From Allobranchiibius huperziae (GTDB taxonomy: Bacteria; Actinomycetota; Actinomycetes; Actinomycetales; Dermatophilaceae), in NCBI RefSeq assembly GCF_013410455.1, contig NZ_JACCFW010000001.1, positions 3,525,388-3,589,387 of the forward strand: DNA of 64,000 bases. The letters are read 5' to 3'. The notes below the pieces were generated by a model. It worked only from the letters and a program-made list of their open reading frames with translations. It was not told the origin of the DNA and made no database searches. The translations under genes were made by a program, and so were the position numbers. Of this stretch, positions 16,303 to 25,425 are shown in pieces; the stretch's first letter is position 1; each line of letters opens with the position of its first letter.

Positions 16303-17574
16303 TCAACCGTCGATGCCCAGGTAGGCCAGAGCAGCGACGACCAGCGCCTGCACGCCGGTGTCGAGCGTGGGCTGGACGACCGGCGCGAAGGACGGTGAGT
16401 GGTTGACGGGGATGTCCTGCGCGACCCGCCTCGCGTCCTTCGCCGCCTGGTACTTCTGGGGGTCCACGCCTCCGAAGATCCAGTAGGTGTAGGGCACGCC
16501 GAGTGCCCGGGGCAGGTCGCTGAAGTCCTCGCTCGCACTCTCCAGCGGTGCATCGACGTGCTGCTCACCGAAGTGATCGGCGAACGCCGCGGCGACCTTC
16601 TCGGTCGTCACGGCGTCGTTGGTGGTGGCAGGGAAGCGGTCGAACAGCTCGAACTCCGGCGGTTTCGGGGTGTCCGAGGCCTGGCACTCGGCCGTGACGA
16701 TCCGGCGTACGGCGTCGAGCACGGCGGTACGGGTCTGCTCGTTGTAGGTGCGCACGTTGAGCTCGAGGACCGCGTGGTCGTCGATCACGTTGCTCTTGGT
16801 GCCGGCTCGCACGCTGCCGATGGTGAGCACCGCGGGCTCGGTCGGCGCGATCTCGCGGGACACGACGGTCTGCAGGCGCACGACGATCATGGCCGCGAGC
16901 ACGACGGGGTCGACCGCGGACTGCGGCATCGAGCCGTGGGCGCCGCGACCGTGCACGGTGACGCGCATGCTGTCGGCAGCCGACAGGATCGCTCCCGGGC
17001 GAGTGCCGACGATGCCTGCGGGTACGGGCATCACGTGCTGGGCCAGGGCCACGTCGACCGCCCCGACGGCGTCGCCGAATCCGGAGTCCTCGACCATCCT
17101 GCGTGCGCCGTCGCCGACCTCCTCGGCCGGCTGGAAGAGCGCCAAGAGCGTGCCCTTCCACTGATCGCGGGCAGCCGCCATCAGCGCGGCCGCGCCGAGG
17201 AGCGCGGTCACGTGCACGTCGTGACCGCACGCGTGCATCACCGGCACGGTGTCGCCCTGGGCATCGGTCGTGGTGACCGTGCTGGCGTAGTCCAGCCCGG
17301 TGTCCTCCTCGACCGGAAGCGCGTCCATGTCCGCGCGCAGCAGCACCCGCGGCCCGTCGCCGTTGCGGAGCACCCCCACCACGCCGGTGCCCCCGATGCC
17401 GGTGGTGACGTCGTATCCGGAATCTCGCAGTCGCTCATCCACTCTCGCCGCGGTGGCGCTCTCCTGATGGGACAGCTCCGGGTGCTGGTGCAGGTGGCGG
17501 TAGAAGTCCTCCAGGTCCGCGCGGCGCTCCGGCAGACCCTGCAGGACTCGTGCTGCGGGAGTGGCGTCGTTCAC
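16303..17574 (-). CDS. M20-family amidohydrolase
   Basis: 423 residues from GTG 17574, a GTGA overlap with the TRIC-like gene. Metallo-aminoacylase features are clear: HLHQHPELSHQE near residue 32, the metal site MHACGHDVHVT around 107, QPAEEVGDGA with the catalytic Glu pair near 141, and the dimerisation-domain motif GRGAHGSMPQ near 194. These match IAA-amino acid or hippurate hydrolase-like enzymes that deacylate N-acyl amino acids. No signal peptide. Its exact substrate is unknown. Confidence 0.92.
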   Translation of the reverse strand: MNDATPAARVLQGLPERRADLEDFYRHLHQHPELSHQESATAARVDERLRDSGYDVTTGIGGTGVVGVLRNGDGPRVLLRADMDALPVEEDTGLDYASTVTTTDAQGDTVPVMHACGHDVHVTALLGAAALMAAARDQWKGTLLALFQPAEEVGDGARRMVEDSGFGDAVGAVDVALAQHVMPVPAGIVGTRPGAILSAADSMRVTVHGRGAHGSMPQSAVDPVVLAAMIVVRLQTVVSREIAPTEPAVLTIGSVRAGTKSNVIDDHAVLELNVRTYNEQTRTAVLDAVRRIVTAECQASDTPKPPEFELFDRFPATTNDAVTTEKVAAAFADHFGEQHVDAPLESASEDFSDLPRALGVPYTYWIFGGVDPQKYQAAKDARRVAQDIPVNHSPSFAPVVQPTLDTGVQALVVAALAYLGIDG

Positions 17575-18332
17575 GGCGTCTCCTCGGGTCGGGCGGTCTC
17601 GGGTGCGGAGTCGGTCTGAGCCGCCCGCCGACGCTGGCGGGCTTCGGGGTCGATGCGCTGCCGGATCCGCTGGCGGTAGGCCGGCGGCACCACCCGCGCC
17701 GGCGACCAGGCGTCGGCGCTCGGCAGCATCCAGCCGCGCCACCTCGCGATGATGCAGAGCCCGGCGCCGAAGATCGTCGCCGCGACGAGGCCGACGGTCG
17801 GGTGGCCGTTCGTCGACAGCAGCACGAGCACACCGGCGGCGCCGAGCGCGCAGGTCGCGTAGAGGGTGTTGCCGCCGAGCACTCCGGGGATGCGGCGCAG
17901 CACCACGTCGCGCACCACTCCGCCGCCGACCGCGGTGATCATTCCGAGCAGCACCGCCGGCAGCCAGCCGAGCCCGGCCGCAAGCGTTTTGGCTGCGCCG
18001 GCCGCGGCCCAGGTGCCGAGGGCGACCGCGTCGATGATCGGCCAGACCCGGTCCCAGGCGCGACCCTGGACGCGGATGACGAAGCTGATGGCCGCGCCGA
18101 CGAGGGCCGTCAAGAGGTAGGCGTAGTCGGTCAATGCCACCGGGGTTCCGTGTTGCAGCAGCACGTCACGGATGATCCCGCCGCCGAGCCCCGACAGGAC
18201 CGCGAGGGTCGCGAAACCGAAGGGGTCCAGCTTCTCCGCGCGCGCGATGACTCCACCGAGGGTCGCGTTGGCGAGCACTCCCGTCAGGTCGAGCACCCGG
18301 AACAGCTCGGTCAGATGCCCCGACCCGTACAT
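17571..18332 (-). CDS. TRIC-family cation channel (UPF0126/YadS type)
   Basis: 253 residues with seven hydrophobic segments. Two internally repeated halves each carry the diagnostic glycine-rich turn: SGLGGGIIRDVLL and AVGGGVVRDVVL. This is the 3+3+1 arrangement of prokaryotic TRIC channels. A basic, disordered tail of about 50 residues (RQRIRQRIDPEARQRRR) follows the last helix. The gene abuts the desaturase stop upstream with no gap, and overlaps the M20 start by four bases, so the three genes probably share a transcript. Confidence 0.92.
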   Translation of the reverse strand: MYGSGHLTELFRVLDLTGVLANATLGGVIARAEKLDPFGFATLAVLSGLGGGIIRDVLLQHGTPVALTDYAYLLTALVGAAISFVIRVQGRAWDRVWPIIDAVALGTWAAAGAAKTLAAGLGWLPAVLLGMITAVGGGVVRDVVLRRIPGVLGGNTLYATCALGAAGVLVLLSTNGHPTVGLVAATIFGAGLCIIARWRGWMLPSADAWSPARVVPPAYRQRIRQRIDPEARQRRRAAQTDSAPETARPEETP

Positions 18333-19289
18333 TCAGCTGGCGATATCGGGGGTCTCGCCGGTCTCGGAGCGTGCGGCGGCCCGGGCGCGGCCCTCGGCAC
18401 GACGCTCCACGAAACGGCTCGCCTGCTCGTCCAGGCCGGCCATGAAGGAGCCCAGCTCCTCGCGGGCCTTCTCGCCCTCCGGGCCGAGCCCGGTCAACCC
18501 GTCGACGTTCCAGTACTTCAGGATCGGGGCGATGACCTCGTCGTGGTGCAGCCGCAGGTCGTAGACACCGGCCTTGGCGATCATCATCGAGTTGCGGCGG
18601 AAGCCGGCCATCGTCGCGCCGGGCATCTCGAAGCCGATCACCTCGTCGGCGATCGCGCGCATGGTCGCGTCGGGCGCGATCTGCAGGGCGGCCTCCACGA
18701 TGTTGCGGTAGAAGACCATGTGCAGGTTCTCGTCCTTGGAGATCCGCGCCAGCAGCTTGTCGGCGACCGGGTCGCCGGTGACCTTGCCGGTGTTGCGGTG
18801 CGACACCCGCGTCGCCAGCTCCTGGAACGAGACGTAGGTGACCGCCTCCAGCGGCGTCTTGTCGCCCGAGTCGTAACCAGAGGTCATGTAGTCCATCCGG
18901 GCCCGCTCCAACTCGACCGGGTCCACCCCGCGGGTCACGACCAGGTAGTCGCGCATCGCGATGCCGTGCCGGTTCTCCTCCGCCGTCCAGCGCCCGACCC
19001 AGGTGCCCCAGGCGCCGTCGCGTCCGAAGCGTGTCGCGATCTCCCGGTGGTAGGAGGGCAGGTTGTCCTCGGTGAGCAGGTTGGTGATCATCGCGGCCTT
19101 GCCGACCTCGGACAGCCGGGACTGCTCCGGCGCCCAGTCCTCGCCGCCCATCGCGGCGAAGTCGCGACCCTCACTCCACGGGATGTAGTCGTGCGGGTGC
19201 CATTCCTGGGCGAGCCCGAGGTGTCGGTCGAGGTTCTGCGCGACGACGGGCTCGAGCTCCTCGAGCAGATGGGCGGGTGCAGTGCTCAT
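18333..19289 (-). CDS. Acyl-[ACP] desaturase (DesA type)
   Basis: 318 residues from ATG 19289. The di-iron ligands are visible in TEDNLPSYH (first Glu), the WTAEENRHG motif (Glu-x-x-His) and the second ISKDENLHMVFY (Glu-x-x-His). YIPWSEGRDF at the N-terminus is also characteristic of soluble acyl-ACP desaturases of actinobacteria and plants. It introduces a cis double bond into acyl-ACP and would use reduced ferredoxin. It starts 106 bases after the TetR gene stop, on the same strand. Confidence 0.93.
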   Translation of the reverse strand: MSTAPAHLLEELEPVVAQNLDRHLGLAQEWHPHDYIPWSEGRDFAAMGGEDWAPEQSRLSEVGKAAMITNLLTEDNLPSYHREIATRFGRDGAWGTWVGRWTAEENRHGIAMRDYLVVTRGVDPVELERARMDYMTSGYDSGDKTPLEAVTYVSFQELATRVSHRNTGKVTGDPVADKLLARISKDENLHMVFYRNIVEAALQIAPDATMRAIADEVIGFEMPGATMAGFRRNSMMIAKAGVYDLRLHHDEVIAPILKYWNVDGLTGLGPEGEKAREELGSFMAGLDEQASRFVERRAEGRARAAARSETGETPDIAS

Positions 19290-19395
19290 GTTTCGACAGT
19301 ACGCCGGTCGCTCGGTTCGGGGGACCTCCGCTTTCACCGCTGCAGGTGCCTGCCGTCTGCGATTTCTAGCTGTCGGTCGGATCGATCAGGACGGG

Positions 19396-20013
19396 TTAGG
19401 CGGACGCGACGAGGGCGAACGCCGTGCGCATCAGCTCCGGCAGCGGCACGGGGTCCACATCGCCGCGGGCGCGCTGCGCCCAGTCTCTGATCATCGCGCT
19501 GCGCATGGCCGCGACCGCGGCACGCGCGTACACCTCGCTCTCGTAGCGCAACTCCTCGTCCTCCGTGCGGTCGATCGAGAGACGGTCGAGCACGGCGCCG
19601 GCGATGCCCTCCTCGAAGCGCAGCAGCAGAGCGGGTCCCCGGAGCCGCAGCCGGGTGCTCGGCGGCCCGTCCGCGAAGAGCAGCACCGGCGCGGGCAACC
19701 CCTGATCCCGCAGTTGGGCGGACACGTCCGCGAGGGCGTGCAGGACGGCGGTGAGTGGCCGCTCGCCGACCGGGCGCCGGCGGATCGCGGCGGTCAGCCG
19801 CGGCAACCAGCCGAGCGCCTCGTCCACGATGAGCTCCTCCTTGCCACCGAAGTAGCGGAAGAAGGTGCGAGGGGTCACTTTCGCGGCTGCGGCGATGTCC
19901 CGCACCGTCGTCTGCTCGTACCCTCGCTCGGCGAAGAGCCGGTCGGCGGCCTGCTGGAGTGCCTCCCGGGTCGCGCGTTTGTTCGCTTCCCGACGGCCGG
20001 GCTCTTCACTCAT
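19396..20013 (-). CDS. TetR-family regulator of the adjacent MMPL exporter
   Basis: 205 residues. N-terminal helix-turn-helix about 12-58: KRATREALQQAADRLFAERG, TTVRDIAAAAKVTPRTFFRYF, then GGKEEL. The C-terminal ligand domain includes a DWAQRARGD segment like TetR_C_17 members. It diverges from the MMPL gene; the gap contains two TGTCA-N4-TGACA palindromes that it most likely binds. Inducer unknown, probably a substrate of the exporter. Confidence 0.92.
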   Translation of the reverse strand: MSEEPGRREANKRATREALQQAADRLFAERGYEQTTVRDIAAAAKVTPRTFFRYFGGKEELIVDEALGWLPRLTAAIRRRPVGERPLTAVLHALADVSAQLRDQGLPAPVLLFADGPPSTRLRLRGPALLLRFEEGIAGAVLDRLSIDRTEDEELRYESEVYARAAVAAMRSAMIRDWAQRARGDVDPVPLPELMRTAFALVASA

Positions 20014-20032
20014 CCGGGCTCACTCCAGATCT

Positions 20033-20072
20033 TGTCACCTGTGACATTTTAGTCTTACTGTCAGTCATGACA
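20033..20072. promoter_or_regulatory. Twin TGTCA-N4-TGACA operators between TetR and MMPL genes
   Basis: Site 1 is at 20033-20046 (spacer CCTG) and site 2 at 20059-20072 (spacer GTCA), centres 26 bp apart, roughly two and a half helical turns. Both have identical 5-bp arms. They occupy the space where the TetR and MMPL promoters must lie. Repression of both genes is inferred. Confidence 0.75.
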
Positions 20073-20122
20073 CTTTGGCGGGGTGTGATGACCCCTTCAT
20101 TCGGCGGACCTTCGAGTCGCTG

Positions 20123-22336
20123 ATGGGCACCGCCGACGGTCCACCGCAGATGGCACAGGGCTCGATGTACCGGATGGGGCGCTTCTGCGCGTCGCACGCC
20201 TGGGTCGTTCTGGTGGTGTGGCTGGCACTGCTCGCCGGCGCGACCATCGCGGACCGCGCCGTCGGGTCGTCGTACTCGGACGACTTCTCACTGCCCGGCT
20301 CGTCGGCCCAGCAGGGCGGGGCGTTGCTGAAGCAACATGCACCCTCCTCCGGCGGCCAGAGCGGCCAACTGGTCTTCACGGTGTCCACGGGTTCGCTGGC
20401 GCAGCACTCCAGTCAGATCACCTCCTCCGCCCAGAACGTCGGCAGGCTGCCGCACGTGCTGTCGGTCGGTGACCCGACGACCTCCAAGGACGGCCGCACG
20501 TCGTACGCGGTCGTGCACTTCGACGTCAACCCCACGACCCTCGGGTCGTCGTACGTGCGGTCGGTGGACGACGCGGTCGCTCCAGCGCGCAGCGTCGGGG
20601 TGCACGTGGACTACGGCGGCGTCCTCGGCCAGGCGGCGCGTCCCGAGAACGCCCACCTGACCTCGGAACTGATCGGGATCGGGGTGGCGATCCTGGTGCT
20701 GCTGATCGGTTTCGGCAGCGTGTACGCCGCGGGCCTGCCCATCGTGACGGCGGCGGTCGGGGTGGCGACCGGTCTCGGTCTCCTCGGAGTCGTCGCGGCC
20801 GCCACCGAGTTCGCATCGGTGTCGCCCACCCTGGCCGTGATGATCGGGTTGGGCGTCGGTATCGACTACGGGCTGTTCCTCACGACCCGCCACCGCCAGC
20901 ACGTGATGGACGGTATGGATCCGGTGGAGTCAGCCGGTCTCACGACGGCGACCAGCGGTCGGGCCGTGCTGATCGCCGGCGTCACGGTGGTCATCGCGAT
21001 GCTCGGGCTGTTCGCCTCCGGCATCACCTTCATCGGCAAGCTCGGCGCGGCCGCGTCGATCGCCGTCGCGGTCGCCGCCGCGGCGTCCGTGACACTCGTC
21101 CCGGCGATGTTCGGACTCGCCGGCCGCTCGATCGACCGGTTGCGGGTGCGCGCGCCGAGCGCGGAGAGCGACGTCACGGGTGCCGAGACGGTGTGGCACC
21201 GGTACGCAGTCCACGTCGAACGGCGTCCCTGGATCTACCTGGTCTCGGGCCTGGCGTTCCTCACGATCATCGCGATCCCGGTGCTGTCGATGACGATCGG
21301 GCACGTGGACGAGGGCGCCGACCCCTCGTCGTACACCGATGCCCGCGCCTATGACGCCATCAGCAGGGGTTTCGGCGTCGGTGCCAACGGGCCCGTCGCG
21401 ATCGTCGTGCAGCTGCCGTCCGGGACCTCCACGACCTCGGCGCAGCAGCTTGGCTCGACGCTGCAGAAGGACCTCGCATCTACCCACGGCGTGGCGTCCG
21501 TGACCACGCCCCAGCCGACGTCCGACGGAAAGCTCCTGGTCGCGAACGTCATCCCCACCACCAGCCCGCAGGACGCCAAGACCGATGCGTTGATCAAGAC
21601 GCTGCGCGACACCACGCTGCCGTCCGCGCTCGCCGGCTCGAAGGCGACGGGGTATGTGACCGGCACCCTCGCCGGCAACCTGGAGTTCCGCGATCAGGTC
21701 GCCGCACGGTTACCGGTCATCATCGCGGTGGTGGTCGCGGCCTCGTTCGTCCTGCTCCTCGCGAGCTTCCGCAGTCCGTTGCTGGCGCTCAAGGCCGCCT
21801 TCGCGAACCTCTTCTCGATCGCCGCGGCCTACGGCGTCGTCGTCGCCGTCTTCCAATGGGGTTGGGGCGGTTCGCTGCTCGGCGTCCACGAGAAGGTCCC
21901 GATCGAGTCCTACGTGCCGATGATGATGTTCGCCATCGTGTTCGGGTTGTCGATGGACTACGAGGTCTTCCTGCTCTCACGCATTCGCGAACGGTGGGTG
22001 GCCACCGGGGAGAACGGCCGCAGCGTCGCAGACGGGATGGCGGTGACCGCCAAGGTCATCACCTGCGCGGCGCTGATCATGGCGAGCGTCTTCTTCTCGT
22101 TCCTGCTGTCCACCAACGTGGTGATCAAGATGCTCGCGCTCGGTCTCGGCGTCAGCGTGCTCCTGGACGCTTCCGTCATCCGGTTGATCATCGTGCCGGC
22201 GACGATGTTCCTTCTCGGCAGGAGCAACTGGTGGCTGCCGGGCTGGCTGGACCGGGCACTGCCGCATCTCGAACCGGAGCCCGAGACGGAGTCGGGGCAC
22301 CCGAAGGTGCCCCGACATGCCGGTCATCCGTCCTAG
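20123..22336 (+). CDS. MMPL/RND-type exporter
   Basis: 737 residues from ATG 20123; ATGs at 20150 and 20165 are equally possible because no clear ribosome site decides. About twelve membrane segments in two halves with large external loops at roughly residues 40-190 and 390-540. Characteristic motifs are GLGVGIDYGLFLTTRHR in the first half and MFAIVFGLSMDYEVFLLSRI in the second, both with the Asp-Tyr proton-relay pair. Families of this type export lipids or hydrophobic drugs. The tail ends in a charged segment, and its last codons hold a GC-rich hairpin. Confidence 0.93.
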   Translation: MGTADGPPQMAQGSMYRMGRFCASHAWVVLVVWLALLAGATIADRAVGSSYSDDFSLPGSSAQQGGALLKQHAPSSGGQSGQLVFTVSTGSLAQHSSQITSSAQNVGRLPHVLSVGDPTTSKDGRTSYAVVHFDVNPTTLGSSYVRSVDDAVAPARSVGVHVDYGGVLGQAARPENAHLTSELIGIGVAILVLLIGFGSVYAAGLPIVTAAVGVATGLGLLGVVAAATEFASVSPTLAVMIGLGVGIDYGLFLTTRHRQHVMDGMDPVESAGLTTATSGRAVLIAGVTVVIAMLGLFASGITFIGKLGAAASIAVAVAAAASVTLVPAMFGLAGRSIDRLRVRAPSAESDVTGAETVWHRYAVHVERRPWIYLVSGLAFLTIIAIPVLSMTIGHVDEGADPSSYTDARAYDAISRGFGVGANGPVAIVVQLPSGTSTTSAQQLGSTLQKDLASTHGVASVTTPQPTSDGKLLVANVIPTTSPQDAKTDALIKTLRDTTLPSALAGSKATGYVTGTLAGNLEFRDQVAARLPVIIAVVVAASFVLLLASFRSPLLALKAAFANLFSIAAAYGVVVAVFQWGWGGSLLGVHEKVPIESYVPMMMFAIVFGLSMDYEVFLLSRIRERWVATGENGRSVADGMAVTAKVITCAALIMASVFFSFLLSTNVVIKMLALGLGVSVLLDASVIRLIIVPATMFLLGRSNWWLPGWLDRALPHLEPEPETESGHPKVPRHAGHPS
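22291..22316. terminator. GC-rich hairpin within the MMPL 3' end
   Basis: GTCGGGGCACC (22291-22301), loop CGAA, GGTGCCCCGAC (22306-22316): an 11-bp perfect stem with a tetraloop. It lies inside the last codons of the MMPL gene and 33-58 bases past the stop of the convergent APC permease gene, so it could terminate the permease transcript. No T-tract follows on either side. Confidence 0.65.
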
Positions 22337-22348
22337 GAGCAGGTCCGA

Positions 22349-23860
22349 TCAGACGTCGACGGGGTCGGCATCGTCCACTCCGGCGATGGCCTTCTCGCCG
22401 GTGGCGAGGCGGGAGTGCTTGCGGCCGTAGAAGGTGTAGACGAGCAGTCCGATGACGAGCCAGATCAGGAACCGGATCCACGTCTCGACGGCGAGACTGC
22501 TCATCAGGGCGACGCAGGACACCGCCGAAACGATCGGCAGCCAGGGGATAGCCGGGGTGCGGAACGGCCGCTTCATCTTCGGCTTCGTACGCCGCAGCAC
22601 GGCGACCGCGATGGCCACCACCACGAACGCGAAGAGCGTGCCGATGCTGACCATCTCGGCGAGTGTCGCCAGCGGGACGAACGCGGCCAGGATGCAGACC
22701 ACGATGGTGGTGAAGATGGTGATGCGGAACGGCGTCTTGAACTTCGGGTGAACCTGGCCGACGGCCGGGGGCAGCAGCCCGTCACGGCAGAGGGCGAAGC
22801 CGATGCGGCCCATGGCCACGATGTCGACCAGGATCACCGAGCTCAGCCCGCAGACGGCGGCGATGCCGATGACGACGTTCGCCCAGCCCATGCCGACCTG
22901 TTTGAACGCATCGGAGATCGGGGCGCCCTCGGACAGGCCGGTGTACTTGACCATGCCGGTGAGCACCGCGCACACCGCGAGGTAGAGGACCGTGCAGATG
23001 ACCAGGGTGCCGATCAGGCCGCGCGGCATGTCCTTGGCGGGGTCCTTGGTCTCCTCGGCGAGGTTGGCGACGGCCTCGAAACCGCTGTAGGCGAAGAAGA
23101 CCACGGCCGTCGCGACGAGCACGCCGGTGAGCCCGTACGCCGTGGCGTGCGACCCGGAGGCCCACTGCCACAGCGGCTGGGACAGGCCCGACTTGCCGGA
23201 GGTGTCCGGCCGGGACGGCGGGATGTAGGGCTTGTAGTTGGCGGCCTTGATGAAGAAGATGCCGACGACGATCACGAAGACGCAGATGGAGACCTTGATC
23301 GCGACGAGCGCGTTGGTCACCCATTTGGACTCGCGGATGCCGACCGCGGCGATGATGCCCAGGACGGCCGCGATGAAGACGGCGCCGAGGTTGACGACGG
23401 AGTGCTCCTCGCCGAAGAACGCCTGCGGCAGGTTGAACGACGACTGCAGGTAGCCCGACCAGCCGCGCGCGACCACCGCCGCGCCCAGGGCGAACTCCAG
23501 GATCAGGTCCCACGCGATGATCCAGGCGAAGATCTCACCGATCGTCGTGTACGCGTACGTGTAGGAACTCCCCGCGGTCGGCACCGCGGCGGCGAGCTCG
23601 GCGTAGCACAGCGCCGCCAGCATGCTGATGACGCCGGCGATCGCGAACGAGATCACCACCGCGGGGCCCGCGTGGTTCTTGGCCTCCACCCCGGTCAGGG
23701 TGAAGATGCCGGTGCCGATCACGATGCCGATGCCGAAACCCATCAGGTCCCGGGCACCGAGACTCTTCCCGAGTCTCGTGTGGTGATCCGCACCGCCCTC
23801 GTCGTTCTGGTGGATGACGGTGTCGACATCCTTGGTCCGCACCAGCGTGGAGAATCCCAT
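22349..23860 (-). CDS. APC-superfamily amino acid permease (cationic amino acid transporter type)
   Basis: 503 residues with about twelve to thirteen membrane helices. The N-terminal motif GFGIGIVIGTGIFTLTG, CYAELAAAVPTAGSSYTYAY, and the helix 6 segment FFAYSGFEAVANLAEETKDP are standard for the YfnA/CAT branch, which moves cationic or branched amino acids with protons. The first 28 residues are hydrophilic. It is convergent with the MMPL gene. Substrate is not readable. Confidence 0.92.
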   Translation of the reverse strand: MGFSTLVRTKDVDTVIHQNDEGGADHHTRLGKSLGARDLMGFGIGIVIGTGIFTLTGVEAKNHAGPAVVISFAIAGVISMLAALCYAELAAAVPTAGSSYTYAYTTIGEIFAWIIAWDLILEFALGAAVVARGWSGYLQSSFNLPQAFFGEEHSVVNLGAVFIAAVLGIIAAVGIRESKWVTNALVAIKVSICVFVIVVGIFFIKAANYKPYIPPSRPDTSGKSGLSQPLWQWASGSHATAYGLTGVLVATAVVFFAYSGFEAVANLAEETKDPAKDMPRGLIGTLVICTVLYLAVCAVLTGMVKYTGLSEGAPISDAFKQVGMGWANVVIGIAAVCGLSSVILVDIVAMGRIGFALCRDGLLPPAVGQVHPKFKTPFRITIFTTIVVCILAAFVPLATLAEMVSIGTLFAFVVVAIAVAVLRRTKPKMKRPFRTPAIPWLPIVSAVSCVALMSSLAVETWIRFLIWLVIGLLVYTFYGRKHSRLATGEKAIAGVDDADPVDV

Positions 23861-23903
23861 CGCCGGAGCGTAGCGAGGATGTTCAGGAATTGCTCAGGTT
23901 GGA

Positions 23904-23919
23904 AATGCCCGCGGGCATT
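23904..23919. terminator. AATGCCCGCGGGCATT palindrome after the aldo-keto reductase gene
   Basis: A 16-bp perfect palindrome 7 bases past the aldo-keto reductase stop and 44 bases upstream of the permease start, both on the minus strand. Folded as RNA it gives a 6-bp stem with a CGCG loop, which fits a short terminator. As DNA it could equally be an operator for the permease. Confidence 0.5.
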
Positions 23920-23925
23920 CGTGCC

Positions 23926-24930
23926 TCAAACGAGACGTTCCTTGGGTGAACTCGTCTTACCGGCGTCCTTCTCGGGGAGATCACCCAGCGCCTCGTCGAT
24001 CGAGGTGAGCACGTCGGGTGCGAGGGTGACGCCGGCGGCGCCTGCGTTGTCGGTGACCTGCTCCGGCTTCGACGCGCCGATGAGGGCGGCTGCGACGTTG
24101 TCGTTATGCAGCACCCAGGCCACCGCGAGCTGTGCCATCGAGAGGTTCTGGTCCTTGGCGATGGGCACGAGTTTCTGCACGGCGGTGAGGGTTTCGTCGT
24201 TCATGAAGCGCTTGATCATGTCGGCGCCGCCCTTCTCGTCGGCGGCGCGGCTATCGGCCGGGGGCTGCTTCCCCGGCTGGTACTTGCCGGTCAGGATCCC
24301 CTGGGCGATGGGCGACCAGACGATCTGGGAGACGCCCAGCTCCTTGGACGTCGGCACGACCTGGTCCTCGATGACCCGCCAGAGCATGGAGTACTGCGGC
24401 TGGTTGGAGATGAGCTGGATGCCGAGTTCCTGCGCGAGCGCGTGGCCGGCGCGCAACTGGTCGGCCGTCCATTCGCTGACCCCGATGTAGAGGGCCTTGC
24501 CGGACCGCACGACGTCGGCGAACGCCTGCATCGTCTCCTCCAGCGGCGTCTCGTGGTCGTAGCGGTGCGCCTGGTAGAGATCGATGTAGTCGGTGCGCAG
24601 CCGCCGCAGCGACGCGTCGATCGAGTCGCGGATGTGCTTGCGGGACAAGCCGGTGTCGTTGTGCTTCTTCAGACCCGTCGGGAAATACACCTTGGTGAAG
24701 ATCTCGATCCCCTCGCGGCGTTCGCCGGCCAGGGCCCGGCCGAGCACGCTCTCCGCGGCGCCGTTCGCGTAGACGTCGGCGGTGTCGAAGGTGGTGATGC
24801 CGGCGTCGAGGGCGGCGCGCACGCACCGCACCGCCATGTCGTCCTCGACCTGGGAGCCGTGGGTCAGCCAGTTGCCGTAGGTGATCTCGGAGATCTTCAG
24901 TCCGCTGTTGCCGAGGTATCGAAAGTCCAT
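23926..24930 (-). CDS. Aldo/keto reductase (potassium-channel beta subunit-like)
   Basis: 334 residues. The catalytic tetrad of aldo-keto reductases is present: Asp in FDTADVYANG, Tyr in the same motif, Lys in EIFTKVYFP, and His in YQAHRYDHETP. NADPH contacts appear as WSPIAQGILTGKY and GASKPEQVTDN. MDFRYLGNSGLKISEITYG is typical of the YghZ/Kv-beta-like AKR branch. It starts 101 bases before the next gene on the same strand and seems monocistronic. Reduces aldehydes or ketones; the substrate is unknown. Confidence 0.93.
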   Translation of the reverse strand: MDFRYLGNSGLKISEITYGNWLTHGSQVEDDMAVRCVRAALDAGITTFDTADVYANGAAESVLGRALAGERREGIEIFTKVYFPTGLKKHNDTGLSRKHIRDSIDASLRRLRTDYIDLYQAHRYDHETPLEETMQAFADVVRSGKALYIGVSEWTADQLRAGHALAQELGIQLISNQPQYSMLWRVIEDQVVPTSKELGVSQIVWSPIAQGILTGKYQPGKQPPADSRAADEKGGADMIKRFMNDETLTAVQKLVPIAKDQNLSMAQLAVAWVLHNDNVAAALIGASKPEQVTDNAGAAGVTLAPDVLTSIDEALGDLPEKDAGKTSSPKERLV

Positions 24931-24998
24931 GATTTCGACCGTAGTCGCGTGGTGCGACGTGTGTCTCCCGGGGTACGGCGACGGGTCGGAAACGTGCC

Positions 24999-25016
24999 AC
25001 GCCCCGTTCCAGGGGC
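24999..25016. terminator. Short stem-loop downstream of the VOC gene
   Basis: CGCCCC (24999-25004), six-base loop, GGGGCG (25011-25016), 16 bases past the VOC gene stop on the minus strand. A small GC stem with no T-tract, as is common for actinobacterial terminators. Confidence 0.45.
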
Positions 25017-25031
25017 GCGGCGACCGTCGTC

Positions 25032-25400
25032 CTAGGCCTTGTCGTGCAGCGTGACCTGGTAGCCGTCGGGGTCGGCGAAGGTGAACGTGCGACCGAACGG
25101 GCCGTCGATCGGCGCGGTCACGATCGTGTGGCCGTCCGCGGCGAGGGCGTCGTGGATGGCCTGCACGTCGGTGGCGTGCAGCCAGATGGCGGCGCCGATG
25201 CCGGGTTGCGGGACGGACGCCAGATCGGTGTCGGGGACGATGTCCCGCAATGCGAACGCGATCGGCTTGGTGTCGAAGACGACGGCGTGGGGAGGGCCGA
25301 CGGGGGATCGGACGAGACCGAGGTACTGCTCGTAGAACGCCTGCGAGGCGTCGAGGTCGCGAGCTTGGAGCGAGATGAAGTCGGGGCCGGTGACGGGCAT
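25032..25400 (-). CDS. VOC (glyoxalase-fold) protein paired with a MarR regulator
   Basis: 122 residues with the paired beta-alpha-beta-beta-beta units of the VOC fold: FISLQARDLDASQAFYEQYL at the N-terminus and GRTFTFADPDGYQVTLHD at the C-terminus. Metal ligand candidates are sparse, so it may be a binding (resistance) protein rather than an enzyme. It diverges from a MarR gene across twin operators, which suggests induction by a small toxic molecule. Confidence 0.9.
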   Translation of the reverse strand: MPVTGPDFISLQARDLDASQAFYEQYLGLVRSPVGPPHAVVFDTKPIAFALRDIVPDTDLASVPQPGIGAAIWLHATDVQAIHDALAADGHTIVTAPIDGPFGRTFTFADPDGYQVTLHDKA

Positions 25401-25425
25401 GGTGATCTTCCTACTTTCCGTGGCG

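Noticed and set aside
17550..19490. A 646-codon plus-strand frame over the M20, TRIC and desaturase genes
   Set aside because: It crosses three genes with catalytic motifs on the minus strand, so it is a compositional artefact.
22415..24490. A 691-codon plus-strand frame opposite the APC permease and aldo-keto reductase genes
   Set aside because: The translation is Asp/Arg/Gly-rich without structure; the minus strand explains the sequence.
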